This document shows positions 49,820-58,881 of a stretch of DNA of 64,000 bases, one piece after another. This DNA comes from Orientallactaga sibirica (taxonomy: Eukaryota; Chordata; Mammalia; Rodentia; Dipodidae). Numbering within the stretch: the first letter of the stretch is position 1; each line of letters starts with the position of its first letter. A program made the translations under genes and the position numbers. The notes under the pieces were generated by a model. That model worked only from the letters and a program-made list of their open reading frames with translations, did not search any database and was not told where the DNA came from. Location: the NCBI GenBank assembly GCA_036365145.1, contig JAEOAD010000018.1, positions 14,304,501 through 14,368,500 of the forward strand, written 5' to 3'.

Positions 49820-51255
49820 ATGTGGAAAAAATGTCCAAAATAAACCATACTTCAATATTAATTCTTTTGACATTTTTCTATTTTCAGGAGATTCAACTAT
49901 GTGCAAAATAACCAATATGTTTTTATAGCAGAATGGGTCAGCATAATCACAGAATTTGTTAAAAGCTTAGAATTTAATGATAATTAAAATGTAATATCAA
50001 AATATTGGCAAATTTTAGACTATTGGATGTAATGCATAATAATTTTACCTTGGTGTATTAGTTAATTTACTCACCTCTCTAATAAAATATCTGTCACAAC
50101 TTAAGGAAGAAGAATTTATTTTGTCTTGTTATATGAGGGGATACATTCCATCAAGGTGAGGAGGATGTGGTGGGAGTAGCTAGATGCTATAGTAGCTTGT
50201 TCACATTTGAATGGGTCAGGGAACAGAGAAAGGGCAAGAAGTAGTACAGGGATATGAATCTCCAGGCCTGTCATCAGTAATCACTTCTTCTAGGTCAGTT
50301 CCACCTCCTAAAGTTTCCACAACTTCCCGAAGCAGTACCACATGTTCAAACACATGAACCTGTGGAAGACATTTTGCATTCAAACCATTTAATTCAAGAA
50401 TCCATAGTTTATATGGAAACATATATATCTTGAATTTTACCAACATCATCCTGAAACAGCATTTTAATCAAATTCAAATGAAGGTAATAGTCATTAGCAG
50501 TAGGAGATCCCTGTCATGGTAGCCAATAAAGGTCACAGTATTTTCTTATATTATAGTTAATGTTTACTTATGTACATTTAACCTAACTCTTTAAAAATCC
50601 AAACTTATGGCAATAATTAAATATTATGTAAGATTTTTCTACTTAATGTTCTAATAAAAAGGCATGTATTTCTTTATCTTAAATATGTTATTTTAAATGT
50701 TTTAACAAACTGCTTTCTTTTGTAAGCCTATATATTAGGGCTTTAAAACCAGCCATTATTCTCAGATGGAGTAACTAAGTTTCACTAGAATAACAAAGTG
50801 GGTACAGCATGCCCACAATGTTAGGAACCGCTGATCTAGAAGGGTGAAAGAACTGAGAAAAAAGAGGTGAACTGTGTTGGGCAGAGAGCAGAGCAGGCAC
50901 AGGCAGGTGGGTGTGGGAACTGAGACCATGTGGACATGGAGCACTGTTGGGGTCAGCTCAGAAATGAATGTTTTGCGCTGCAAAACTGCTTTCTTCCATG
51001 GTTACCTGAGATTTTTTTTTCTATTCTTATCAATCTAATCAGCAGGTAATTTGGTTCAGGAGCATAAAATAACTTTGGAGCATGAATGCATATCACAAAT
51101 GCATCTCAATTCTAACCTTTGTGTCATAGTGCATGAGAAAGTCATTATCTAAATATTTTTAAATATAAATTCATAGATTTTTTTTTAAAATAGTAACTTA
51201 TCTGATTCACAGTTGAGGAAAGAAGTCACCAAAGTGTAAATGAGTTAAAATTTAA
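49820..51255. other. Non-coding, with a possible old LTR at 50,053-50,420
   Basis: 'tggtgtattagttaatttac' to 'aagaatttattttgtcttgt', followed by 'gttccacctcctaaagtttc', resembles the old repeat at 1.1-1.45 kb. Family is unsure. The rest shows nothing. Confidence 0.35.
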
Positions 51256-51258
51256 TCC

Positions 51259-51490
51259 AGGGGCTGGAGAGATGGCTTAATGGTTAAAGCACTTGCCTAT
51301 GAAGCCTATGGACCCAGGTTCAATTCTCCAGGTCCCACGTAAGCCAGATGCACATGATGGTGCATGCATCTGGAGTTCGTTTGCAGTGGCTAGAGGCCCT
51401 GATGTGCCCATTCTCTCTTTCTCTTTCTATCTCTCCCTCTCTCTGCCTCAAATAAATAAATAAATGCAAATAAAATCATTTAAAAAAAAC
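51259..51490 (+). mobile_element. tRNA-derived SINE, variant 1
   Basis: A well-preserved copy: 'ggggctggagagatggctta', 'ggttcaattctccagg', 'cgtttgcagtggctagaggc', CT-rich stretch, (aaat)n tail. Confidence 0.92.
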
Positions 51491-51494
51491 TTTA

Positions 51495-52340
51495 TCCAGG
51501 TAGTAAGTTTGACCATTTCTATGGCCACTAACTACACTCAAACAGAAATGAGAAGTTTGTCTAAATCTGGAGAATGGCTTTTACAAGTGAAGTTTTATAT
51601 ATATATATATGACATGTAAAAATAAAGGCAAAACTGTGACCTGGAGAGCCATATCCATTTTGTCTATTGTGAGGTCAAGATGTCGCTAACCTTAGCCAAC
51701 AGGTCCACATAGATATTTTAAGGCATCTATCTTTTTCCTTGAGATTTTTCATTTTAATTGGTTCTATAGACACTACAGCCTCAGCTCTGTGTCCTTAAAA
51801 TACCAGTATTATAATCATTACCTATTATGTCTAGACTTAAAATATGCCAGAGTTCTCAGTGTTGCTGTTGTGATTTCTGTCTCATTGTTAGTGCAACAAC
51901 AGGATTCGGAGGCCTGTGACCATCAAACCCTCTCTGTTCTCTGCCTTCCTTGAAGGTTCTTAATCATAGGCTTTGAAAATTTTAATTGGTAAGTGTATAT
52001 TTAATTTCACTTCAAGAATGTTTTGCTTAGTTTATTAGCAAATCTCTATCATTGGTTTTTGTCAATTTTCATGTTTTTAGCCTTTGAACAATTGTTTCTT
52101 TTGAACACTAGAGATTGGCTCCTGTATATTTACCTTTACAAACTATTTTCTGAGTTTTTTTCATAGCGAACCTCAATGAAAATTTCGAAATAATCTATAG
52201 TGACATTAGCAATCATTCACATTCAATTGTTTAACTTTGGAAAGTTCACAAAGATATACATAATTATGAACTATGAACATTTAATTTAATTCATTATTTT
52301 ATAAAATGATGGCAGAGAAAGGCATTCTTACTGTGTTAAA
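51495..52340. other. Unique-looking non-coding sequence
   Basis: A short (AT)n run lies at about 51,597-51,610. No other feature is visible. Confidence 0.4.
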
Positions 52341-52344
52341 TTTT

Positions 52345-52398
52345 TAAAAATATTTATTTTTATTTATTTGAGAGGGAGAGATACAGAAATAGGTAGCT

Positions 52399-52430
<32 letters not shown>

Positions 52431-52575
52431 CATGCCAGGGTCTCCTGCCACTGAAAACGAAATCCAGATGCATGTGCCCCTTGTGCATCTGGCTTACTTG
52501 TGTCCTGGGAGTCGAGCCTGGTTCTTTTGGCTTTGTAGGCAAGCACCTTAACCGCTAAGCCATCTCTCCAACCCT
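52345..52575 (-). mobile_element. tRNA-derived SINE, variant 1
   Basis: Inverted. (ttta) tail, (GA)n at about 52,404-52,430, 'gaaatccagatgcatgtgcc', 'aaccgctaagccatctctcc'. Confidence 0.9.
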
Positions 52576-52698
52576 GTGTTAAATATTTTAAATTTTGTAA
52601 ATATAACAGAATTATAGCTCTCATTGTTCTGAATTGGATGGGTCCTAACTAAACATAGGCTTCTCCACTCAAGGATCAATTATAAAAAGAAAATTACG

Positions 52699-52954
52699 GG
52701 GCTGGAGAGATGGCTTAGTGGTTAAGGCGCCTGCCTCCTAAGCCTAAGAACGCTGGTTCCAATCTCCAGCGGTTCCAATCTCCTGGTCCCATGTTTAGCC
52801 AGATTCAAAGTGACGCAAGGGCACAATGTCGCACTTGACCACCAGGGGGTGCACACATCTGGATTTCGTTCACAGCAGCTGAGAGGCTGCTGGTGTGCCC
52901 ATCTCTATTTGTCTTCTTCTCCCCCCTCTCTCTGTCTTTCTCTGTGTCTCTCTC

Positions 52955-53006
<52 letters not shown>

Positions 53007-53010
53007 TTAC
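52699..53010 (+). mobile_element. tRNA-derived SINE, variant 2
   Basis: The cleanest copy of variant 2: 'ggggctggagagatggctta', 'ttccaatctcctggtccc', 'gacgcaagggcacaatgtc', 'cacagcagctgagaggctgc', CT-rich stretch, then about 36 A and (aaaag)n. It carries a small internal duplication of 'ggttccaatctcc'. Confidence 0.92.
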
Positions 53011-53094
53011 AAATAAAGAACACTTTTTTTTGTTTGTTTTGTTTTCTTCATTTTTTTTTCTGTTTTGTTTTGTTTTCTTCATTTTTTTCTGTTT

Positions 53095-53262
53095 TGTTTT
53101 GTTTTGTTTTTTTGGTTTGTTTTGAGGTAGGGTTTCACTGCAACTCAAACTGACCAGGAGTTCACTATGTAGTCTCAGGGTAGCATTGAACTCATGGTGA
53201 ACCTCCTACCTCTGCCTCCTGAGTGCTGGGGTTAAAGTCATGCATCACCATGCCCAGCTAAG
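53095..53262 (-). mobile_element. B1-like SINE
   Basis: 'tttgaggtagggtttcactg', 'ttcactatgtagtctcaggg', 'ctcctgagtgctggggttaa', 'atgcccagct'. A TTTTG-rich stretch lies to its left (53,020-53,115). Confidence 0.87.
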
Positions 53263-53264
53263 AA

Positions 53265-55450
53265 CCCTTTTTAAAGTAGTTGCATTAATTTTTAAAACAT
53301 ATTTAATCAAAAACATATGTCTTATTGTTCACTATCTGTAAAATGTAGTCTGTTATTCAACTATGACTAGCTTTAAAGGTGGTAAAGTAAAGATACTACC
53401 TGTGTAGTTTCAGACTTCTAGAACTCTGTGTACACAGTTCTATTTTACTGATAGAGCTTTTAGCTTTACAATTTGGAGGAAATTATTTAGACTTTCTGAA
53501 CACATTTCAGTATTCATGAAAAAGCAAGGCCTCATGGCTAGGTGATCTCTAAAGTATCTTCCAGAACCACTGTTATAAGACTGATTGAGATATTCTTATC
53601 CACTGTCAGCTATTACCCAAATCTGAAATTAACCCAAACCTTCTGTCAACTGTCTATGGCATCTCACACATCACATTTTATTTTATTGATTGGATAATAA
53701 CCTTTTCAAAAGTAGACATCTTGTAGGATGCTCTTTAATATATCAAGATGCCTTTACTTTGATGCTTTCAAAGTCATGCATTCTCTGTAGATAAAGTATA
53801 AATTTATTTTATTATGTTTGAGAAATTCTGACATTAAAGTAAAAGGATTCCTGAGTAAAATCAATGGACACACGTTTCCTTCAACACTGCATTAAAATTA
53901 AATGCCAACTGGTAATTGATCCTCAGATCTGTTCATGACTTTATCATAACCACAAGAACCTTCAGATGACTTTTTTCCAGCTAGGAAATTGATCTCATAC
54001 ATTATATCTAAATAGTTGAAACTTGTGTATTATTAGTAAATTGATTAGAGGTCCCTAGCCTGTGTAGCAGTAATTCAGATAAACTTGAGATTTGTTAGCA
54101 TAATAATGAGGTAATAGTTTGTCTAATTTAATTTTGATACTATGATATGTGACACTTCAATAATAGCTGATGTGACCTTAAAGGTTAATGATGTCATTGC
54201 TCAGCTGAAGTGACAGGCTACTTCAAATTCTCCTGCAGTTGATCTTAATTCTTTCTTCTGATATTTTTATTAGGTTACTGGTGCAGTAATGAAGCCTCAG
54301 TGAACTGTTATCTGGAATTGCAAACTCAGGAAAATTGGTTCCAGAGCTTGCTTGATGGCATTTCCATTGTAAAAGTAATAGAAACACAATTATGACAGTG
54401 GACAAGAGGAGTCAGAAATTTTCTTTTGCAGGTAATTAAAAAAAAAAAAAAAAACTCCAGATGCTTGTGTTTATAATCAGATGAAGTTTTTCAGGGTCTT
54501 GTATTATGACCCCTTTGTCTCAATATGAACATTTGAACAATTGTTTAAATAGGTGCTTGGCTTTTAAAGATAACTGAACTGAACTAGAATATGACTTAAA
54601 ATGTAGAGTTTATAAACTACTAAGGAAAAGAATAGATATACAAACCAATGTGATAAAAGGTAATGAGAACAATTGCCTTAGAGAAAGAAAGAGTACTTTT
54701 GAATTCACAGAATATTGGGAAAGATTTCTCCAAACTAGAGAATTAACCCAGCAAAGTCATTTCCAGCTCACCTCAGAAGCAGAGGAATTTTAAGTGATTC
54801 CAGTTAAAATACAGCCTATTCCTTCTATACTCTCTCCCACCTTTCACATCATGTATTGCTTTGTGTCTGGAGAGACAGACATCGATGACTATAGATGTCT
54901 AGATGGATGATATTTGGTAGAAAGGGTAGTTAGAGTTATTAAGACATAGGGGGACTAATGTCCAAAATGTCATCAATGAGAAGATGTTATGTAAGGCAAC
55001 CTGAAATAGGCAACCTAGATGAATGTACTAGCAGATACACATATGTGTATAGCCCTTTAATAACCCTTACATAGGACATAGGAGAGCAGAGAGAGATAGG
55101 ACCTCTTTAGTTTTTGAAGCTTAGAAACTCATGGAAAGTCAGATTCATTTTATGTTTCAGATTTATTCTTAGATTTCTATTTTTGTTTTTCTTCTCTATT
55201 TTTGACCTTTTGAAAAGAGTTTAATTTTCAGAATTTCATATGTCTTCAACATTAAGCAAATTAAGGAAGGATTTGTTTAGGATAAGGAAACATTGTATCA
55301 TAAGTCTCTCACTGTGTTTGTCAAGTTTGGGAAGTCTGACCCAGAGGAAAAAGACCCAGGCTTGCTCTTCATTGGGTTCTCTTCTCTCCTGCATAGTTCT
55401 GAATAGTTGGAAGCATTCAATGTGTTTGTTAAAGAGATGTGACTTCTTTT
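53265..55450. other. Unique-looking non-coding sequence
   Basis: AT-rich, no gene seen. A 17-base A run sits at 54,440-54,456. The frame at 55,240-55,527 runs into a SINE and has no recognisable feature. Confidence 0.45.
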
Positions 55451-55451
55451 T

Positions 55452-55558
55452 TAAAATTTATTCTTATTATTATTTATGTGAGGGGGGCAGAGAGAGGGAG
55501 AGAGAATGGGTGTGCCAGAGCTTCTAGCCACTGCAAAGGAACTCCAGATGCAAGTGCC
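55452..55558 (-). mobile_element. tRNA-derived SINE, cut by the retrovirus insertion
   Basis: Inverted variant 1 tail and body ('aatgggtgtgccagagcttc', 'ggaactccagatgcaagtgc'). It stops abruptly where the retroviral LTR begins. The pol III head should lie beyond the far end of the provirus, outside the window. Confidence 0.85.
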
Positions 55559-55671
55559 TGCCCCGGCCAGTGGGGCTTCAATGGGAGCAAGGACCCTAGA
55601 GAACCTGAAATGAAAGGGACAAGAGACACAAGGAACCGACAGCAAGACAAAATTCTGATCAAGCTGTGAGT

Positions 55672-55677
55672 TTTATT
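55672..55677 (-). terminator. LTR polyadenylation signal
   Basis: AATAAA on the minus strand. The counterpart in the 5' LTR is at 63,806-63,811. Confidence 0.75.
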
Positions 55678-55691
55678 AATCTCAGGGTGCC

Positions 55692-55698
55692 ATTTATA
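55692..55698 (-). promoter_or_regulatory. LTR TATA box
   Basis: TATAAAT on the minus strand, at the U3 end just ahead of the poly(A) signal. The matching copy in the 5' LTR is at 63,826-63,832 and would be the active promoter position. Confidence 0.75.
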
Positions 55699-55755
55699 CA
55701 GGAGAACAGGGAAGTTTGTCAGCAGCTCAGGTATTACTATAATTATGTTTCAACA

Positions 55756-55866
55756 GGACCAGGTCTCAGCCCCACAGCCATAAGATGTTCCACAGGATAA
55801 GACCCCAGCCCCAAAGCCATAAGATGTTTCGACAGGACAAGGTCCCAGCCCCAAAGCCATAAGATA
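55756..55866 (-). repeat. Tandem 39-40 bp repeats in U3
   Basis: Units start at 55,756, 55,795 and 55,835 (plus strand). Each contains 'cagccccaaagccataagat' or a near copy. Tandem U3 repeats usually hold enhancer sites. The same array is in the 5' LTR at about 63,890-64,000. Confidence 0.85.
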
Positions 55867-56008
55867 ACAACTTCCTCATTCTCTATGGGTTACATTGTTC
55901 TTTCTCTGTGCATGGGTGACATTCCAGAACAGACAACTTATCACAAGACAGAATCACTACTCAAGATAGAGGCACTTTTGGTTACCTAGTGCCCAATGGT
56001 TCCCGACA

Positions 56009-56021
56009 TCTCTCCCTTTCT
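56009..56021 (-). promoter_or_regulatory. Polypurine tract
   Basis: 13 purines on the minus strand (AGAAAGGGAGAGA), directly before the U3 start TGTCGGG. It primes plus-strand DNA synthesis in retroviruses. Its position supports the LTR boundary at 56,008. Confidence 0.85.
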
Positions 56022-56463
56022 ATTAGTTTTAGAAGGTGTTTTTGTGGTGGCCAATTTTTGTAAACTTTATTAGGACTCCCAGGGTTCCGTGATGTCACGG
56101 TGGGCCTGTAACCAACTGGGGGAGCATTGACCTGACTCCTCCCGTGGGATTCTTATCCCACCTCTTTTGGCTCTTGGTACCTTTTGGGGAGGGGAGGCAG
56201 ATCCAACACAGAAAGTACGGTACCAACCTCCATGCAAGTCAGGTTTGACTCTCAGGGAATTCAGAAGCGGTCAAAAAAGGGGGGGACCTTCCCTTGCAAT
56301 ATTTTCTACACCCACGTTGGTGCCCATATTGTACTCACACATTTATGAGCCAATATGCATAGGTCTGACTCCTATGCGGTTCCTGTTGGAGGGGAGTCGC
56401 TCAGATTATTTTAAGTTTAGACAAGTGCCAATAAGGGAGGAGATATGGGATACACCTTACAAA
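56022..56463 (-). other. Region between env and the polypurine tract, with two perfect hairpins
   Basis: Non-coding, 442 bp. It contains CCGTGA-TG-TCACGG at 56,087-56,100 and GTGGGA-ttctta-TCCCAC at 56,144-56,161, both perfect inverted repeats. In simple type-D retroviruses the RNA export element lies in this interval; any such role here is inference. The plus-strand frame 56,167-56,487 is antisense to it and not a gene. Confidence 0.55.
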
Positions 56464-57762
56464 CTAGGGCAAAGGTTCAGCACCTAGGCCAGGGGGCGGT
56501 CGCAGTGGGCGGTCATAAGGCAGGTCTTGGTCTTCAAGGGCCAGGCGATGGTAGTGCACTTGAATTGGTCGTGCTGTGGCTGAATCAATCTGTTCCTTAA
56601 TAAAGGATGTTAGCTTTTTAAACAACCATGGGCCAAAACTTAGTAAGAGGAGTAAGCCAACCAAAGGACCTAGGATAGAGGGGAGGATTGAGGACAGCCA
56701 CGGGTGGGAAAAGAACCAACCAGATGTTTCTGTCATGCCTCTATTATTTTTTCTTTTCTCCAAGGATTCTCTGACCTTAGCCATACTATCCCTTGTGACA
56801 CCGGTATGGTCAGTGTAAAAACAGCATTCTTCCCGTAAGACAGCACATAGTCCCCCCTCCTTCAAAAGAAGGAAGTCGAGGCACCGGCGATTTTGAAGTA
56901 CCACCTCAGATAAAGAGACTAAGGACTTTTCTAAAGCAGTAATTCCCCTTTCTAGGTTTTGAATGTCCTTATCTAGTTGGGAACGCAGGATTTCATATTG
57001 GGCATTTCCTTGTACGAGAGCAGCAATACCCGTGCTGGCGCCTGCGGCTCCAACACCTAGAAGCAAGGCAAGGGAAATAGCAGTGCCAGTAATGGGTTCA
57101 CGTTTGGTCCTATGTGGATAGGGGAAAGAAGAAGCAAGGGAAGCATCAAAGTCTGGAGCAGGACGATAGGAAATACGAGGGAAGAGTCGGACAGGGACAC
57201 AGAACTGAGGGGAAGAGAGCAGGTGATCCACGGAAGCACAAGCTGTTAGGCTGTCGTGGCAGGCCCACCAATAGCCCTGGGGGAGGAGATAATAGGAACC
57301 AGTAAGAGAGGGATTAACAGAGACAGAGTTTTCACAAAGGGTAGGAGGCATGGAAGAATTGGAGAGGTTTGGGGTATGAAGACAGGTTCCAGAGCCAAGG
57401 ACATAGGGGATGGGGAGGGAAATGTTGGGGCATTGAGACCAGGGGCAATGAGTATAATCAGTAGTTGTATTGAAAGGAAGTGGGAGGGATTGAGCCACGC
57501 CATCATAGAGAGGGAGTGAGGTATGGATGCAAAGCCAGCAAGACTGAGTAAGATTGGGAGAAGAGGAATTGAGTACATTAAAAGTGCCCTTGACCAAGTT
57601 AAGGACCAGGTCAGTAGTTGTCAGGGGTGGAGAAGGAGGAGGTGGGAGTGTAATCAGAGCCGGTATGGGGGAGGAGAAGGATATGACAGATGGAGGGATG
57701 GGGGTAACGGGGGATCGGCACGCGAGGAGTGGAGAGTGGTAACAGGGAGAGTCTTCTGTAGC
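56464..57762 (-). pseudogene. env: env, C-terminal SU and complete TM (gammaretrovirus type)
   Basis: Open for about 432 codons from the stop at 57,763-57,765, but its own start is missing because the reading frame changed upstream. It begins with a proline-rich hinge. It contains CWLC at 57,529-57,540, the motif by which gamma-type SU forms and releases a disulfide with TM. The SU/TM furin site RTKR is near 57,100, followed by a hydrophobic Gly/Ala-rich fusion peptide, a heptad coiled coil, the immunosuppressive-type segment and CX6CC (CAVLREECC, 56,821-56,847). Then come a membrane anchor of about 25 residues and a cytoplasmic tail with YHRL, an endocytosis-type signal. A Cys replaces the usual small residue after 'LQNRR'. 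As it stands the frame is intact from hinge to stop. Confidence 0.92.
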
Positions 57763-58445
57763 TTAATGGTAAAAAGGACCCCAACATGAGAGCCGCCATA
57801 GGCACGGACGGCCCATTGAACGCCCCGGGACCAGATGCCATATGGCTGTTGTTTGCCAGGGGCTGTAAAGGTAATAATTAGAGGGTGGCACCACCCAAAG
57901 GATGGAGAGGATACTTTGCAAGCCTGTTTTGGATTATCTTCATAGCAGGCAGCTCCCTGGGGATGGGTATAGTTAGCTTTTAAGGTGATATAGTCCCAAG
58001 AAGATGAGGGGTTCCAATAAACGTCTCCAGTAGTTTCACATCCCCAGCTTGCACTAAAATAAGAGTCCACTCCTCCACATTTCCACGTAAGTGAACGGGG
58101 ATGGTGATGGCCAGGGGCAACATAGAGGGAGAAAGACTGTAAGAAGGACCTCAGGTAAGAATTATAACATCCCCCTTCACCATAAGAGTCGCGAAGATCA
58201 ATTTCAGGAGCAGTATGTTGTGTAAAGATGGTGCCAAGTCCCCAAGCGTTCGGGCTGCCGAGGGCCATTTTGCAGAGGTCTGGAGTTAGGGTCGGCCAAG
58301 GAATGGTCTGAGAAACTGTAGAGTGGGTCCAAATCACATCACCAACTTCACTGAGCACGGTCCAGGTGAAATTCATGAGTCGATGGTCCGCGGTGATCAA
58401 TCCAGCTGTTAGGAGCAAGAGGCCAATGAAGGCAGGGGCAGCCAT
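57654..58445 (-). pseudogene. env: env, signal peptide and receptor-binding part of SU
   Basis: Starts at ATG 58,443-58,445 (MAAPAFIGLLLLTAG, a signal peptide) and is open for 264 codons before stopping at 57,654. It contains the gamma-type SU core, including 'SASWGCETTGDVYW' and 'SSSWDYITLKANYT', conserved Cys residues and N-glycosylation sites (NFT, NYT). It ends in the C-terminal part of the receptor-binding domain and enters the proline-rich region in the wrong frame. One frame change within 57,654-57,762 separates it from the TM-encoding frame. The whole env interval spans 1,982 bp, about 660 codons, normal for a gammaretroviral Env. I leave the two parts unjoined. Confidence 0.9.
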
Positions 58446-58863
58446 AGTCCTGAAAAAGAAAGGACAAAACCTCAGGGGGGCCGGGAGCCCTCCCTGGGAG
58501 AGGGTGAATTTTTCAAGGGGTGAGGGTGGTGTCCATTGACAAACTAGGCGTTCTGGGAGCCAACGAGGCCCATCATTTTGTTGATCATAAACACAAGCAG
58601 AGCCGCATCCCCAAATGAGGACGGGATCGGAGCCATGCCACTGAGAAGTGGGGATCACGCCACCCAGCGAGGGCGTGAGTGGAGGCCGTGGTGGGATGCC
58701 AAAGGCGGTCAGCAGCTGATTTGCCAGAACTGTCAAGGCTTAAGAAATTAAGAACAAACAAAGCATGGGCCAAAATGTTTCGTGGGGTATTTTTTATACC
58801 ATAAAAGGGCTGAGTTTTTAATTTATTAAGTGTAGCCTTAAGGGTTTGATTAGCCCTTTCCAC
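58446..58863 (-). pseudogene. pol: pol, integrase: end of catalytic core and C-terminal domain
   Basis: Integrase inserts viral DNA into the host genome. 58,863 downward reads 'MERANQTLKATLNKLK', which carries the third catalytic acidic residue (E). The C-terminal DNA-binding part ('SDPVLIWGCGSACVYDQQND') lies in another frame, so a frame change occurs at about 58,625-58,650. The frame carrying the C-terminal part runs without a stop into the env start, so the env ATG is codon 98 of that longer frame. Confidence 0.85.
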
Positions 58864-58881
58864 AATGCCTTGCCCCTGGGG

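Larger units (their letters stand above)
55559..56008 (-). repeat. 3' LTR of the endogenous retrovirus (450 bp)
   Basis: Bounded by TG at 55,559 and CA at 56,008 (plus-strand reading), next to the polypurine tract at 56,009-56,021. The left limit is chosen where SINE sequence stops; TG at 55,555 is the alternative. U3 holds three tandem enhancer-like repeats and a TATA box. The poly(A) signal lies only about 20 bp after the TATA box, so R is short, as in betaretroviruses. The last 55 bp of U5 (55,559-55,613) have no counterpart in the other LTR. Confidence 0.88.

Noticed and set aside
51259..51330. Pol III A and B boxes suggesting tRNA genes, here and in other SINEs
   Set aside because: No cloverleaf or anticodon arm. 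The boxes belong to a tRNA-derived SINE head repeated many times in the window.
52805..53153. Lys-rich and Phe-rich frames up to 92 codons
   Set aside because: Poly(A) and TTTTG tracts of a SINE tail.
56167..56487. Plus-strand frames over the retrovirus (56,167-56,487; 57,523-57,789; 59,596-60,015; 62,913-63,209)
   Set aside because: All are antisense to recognisable retroviral sequence and have no domain features of their own.
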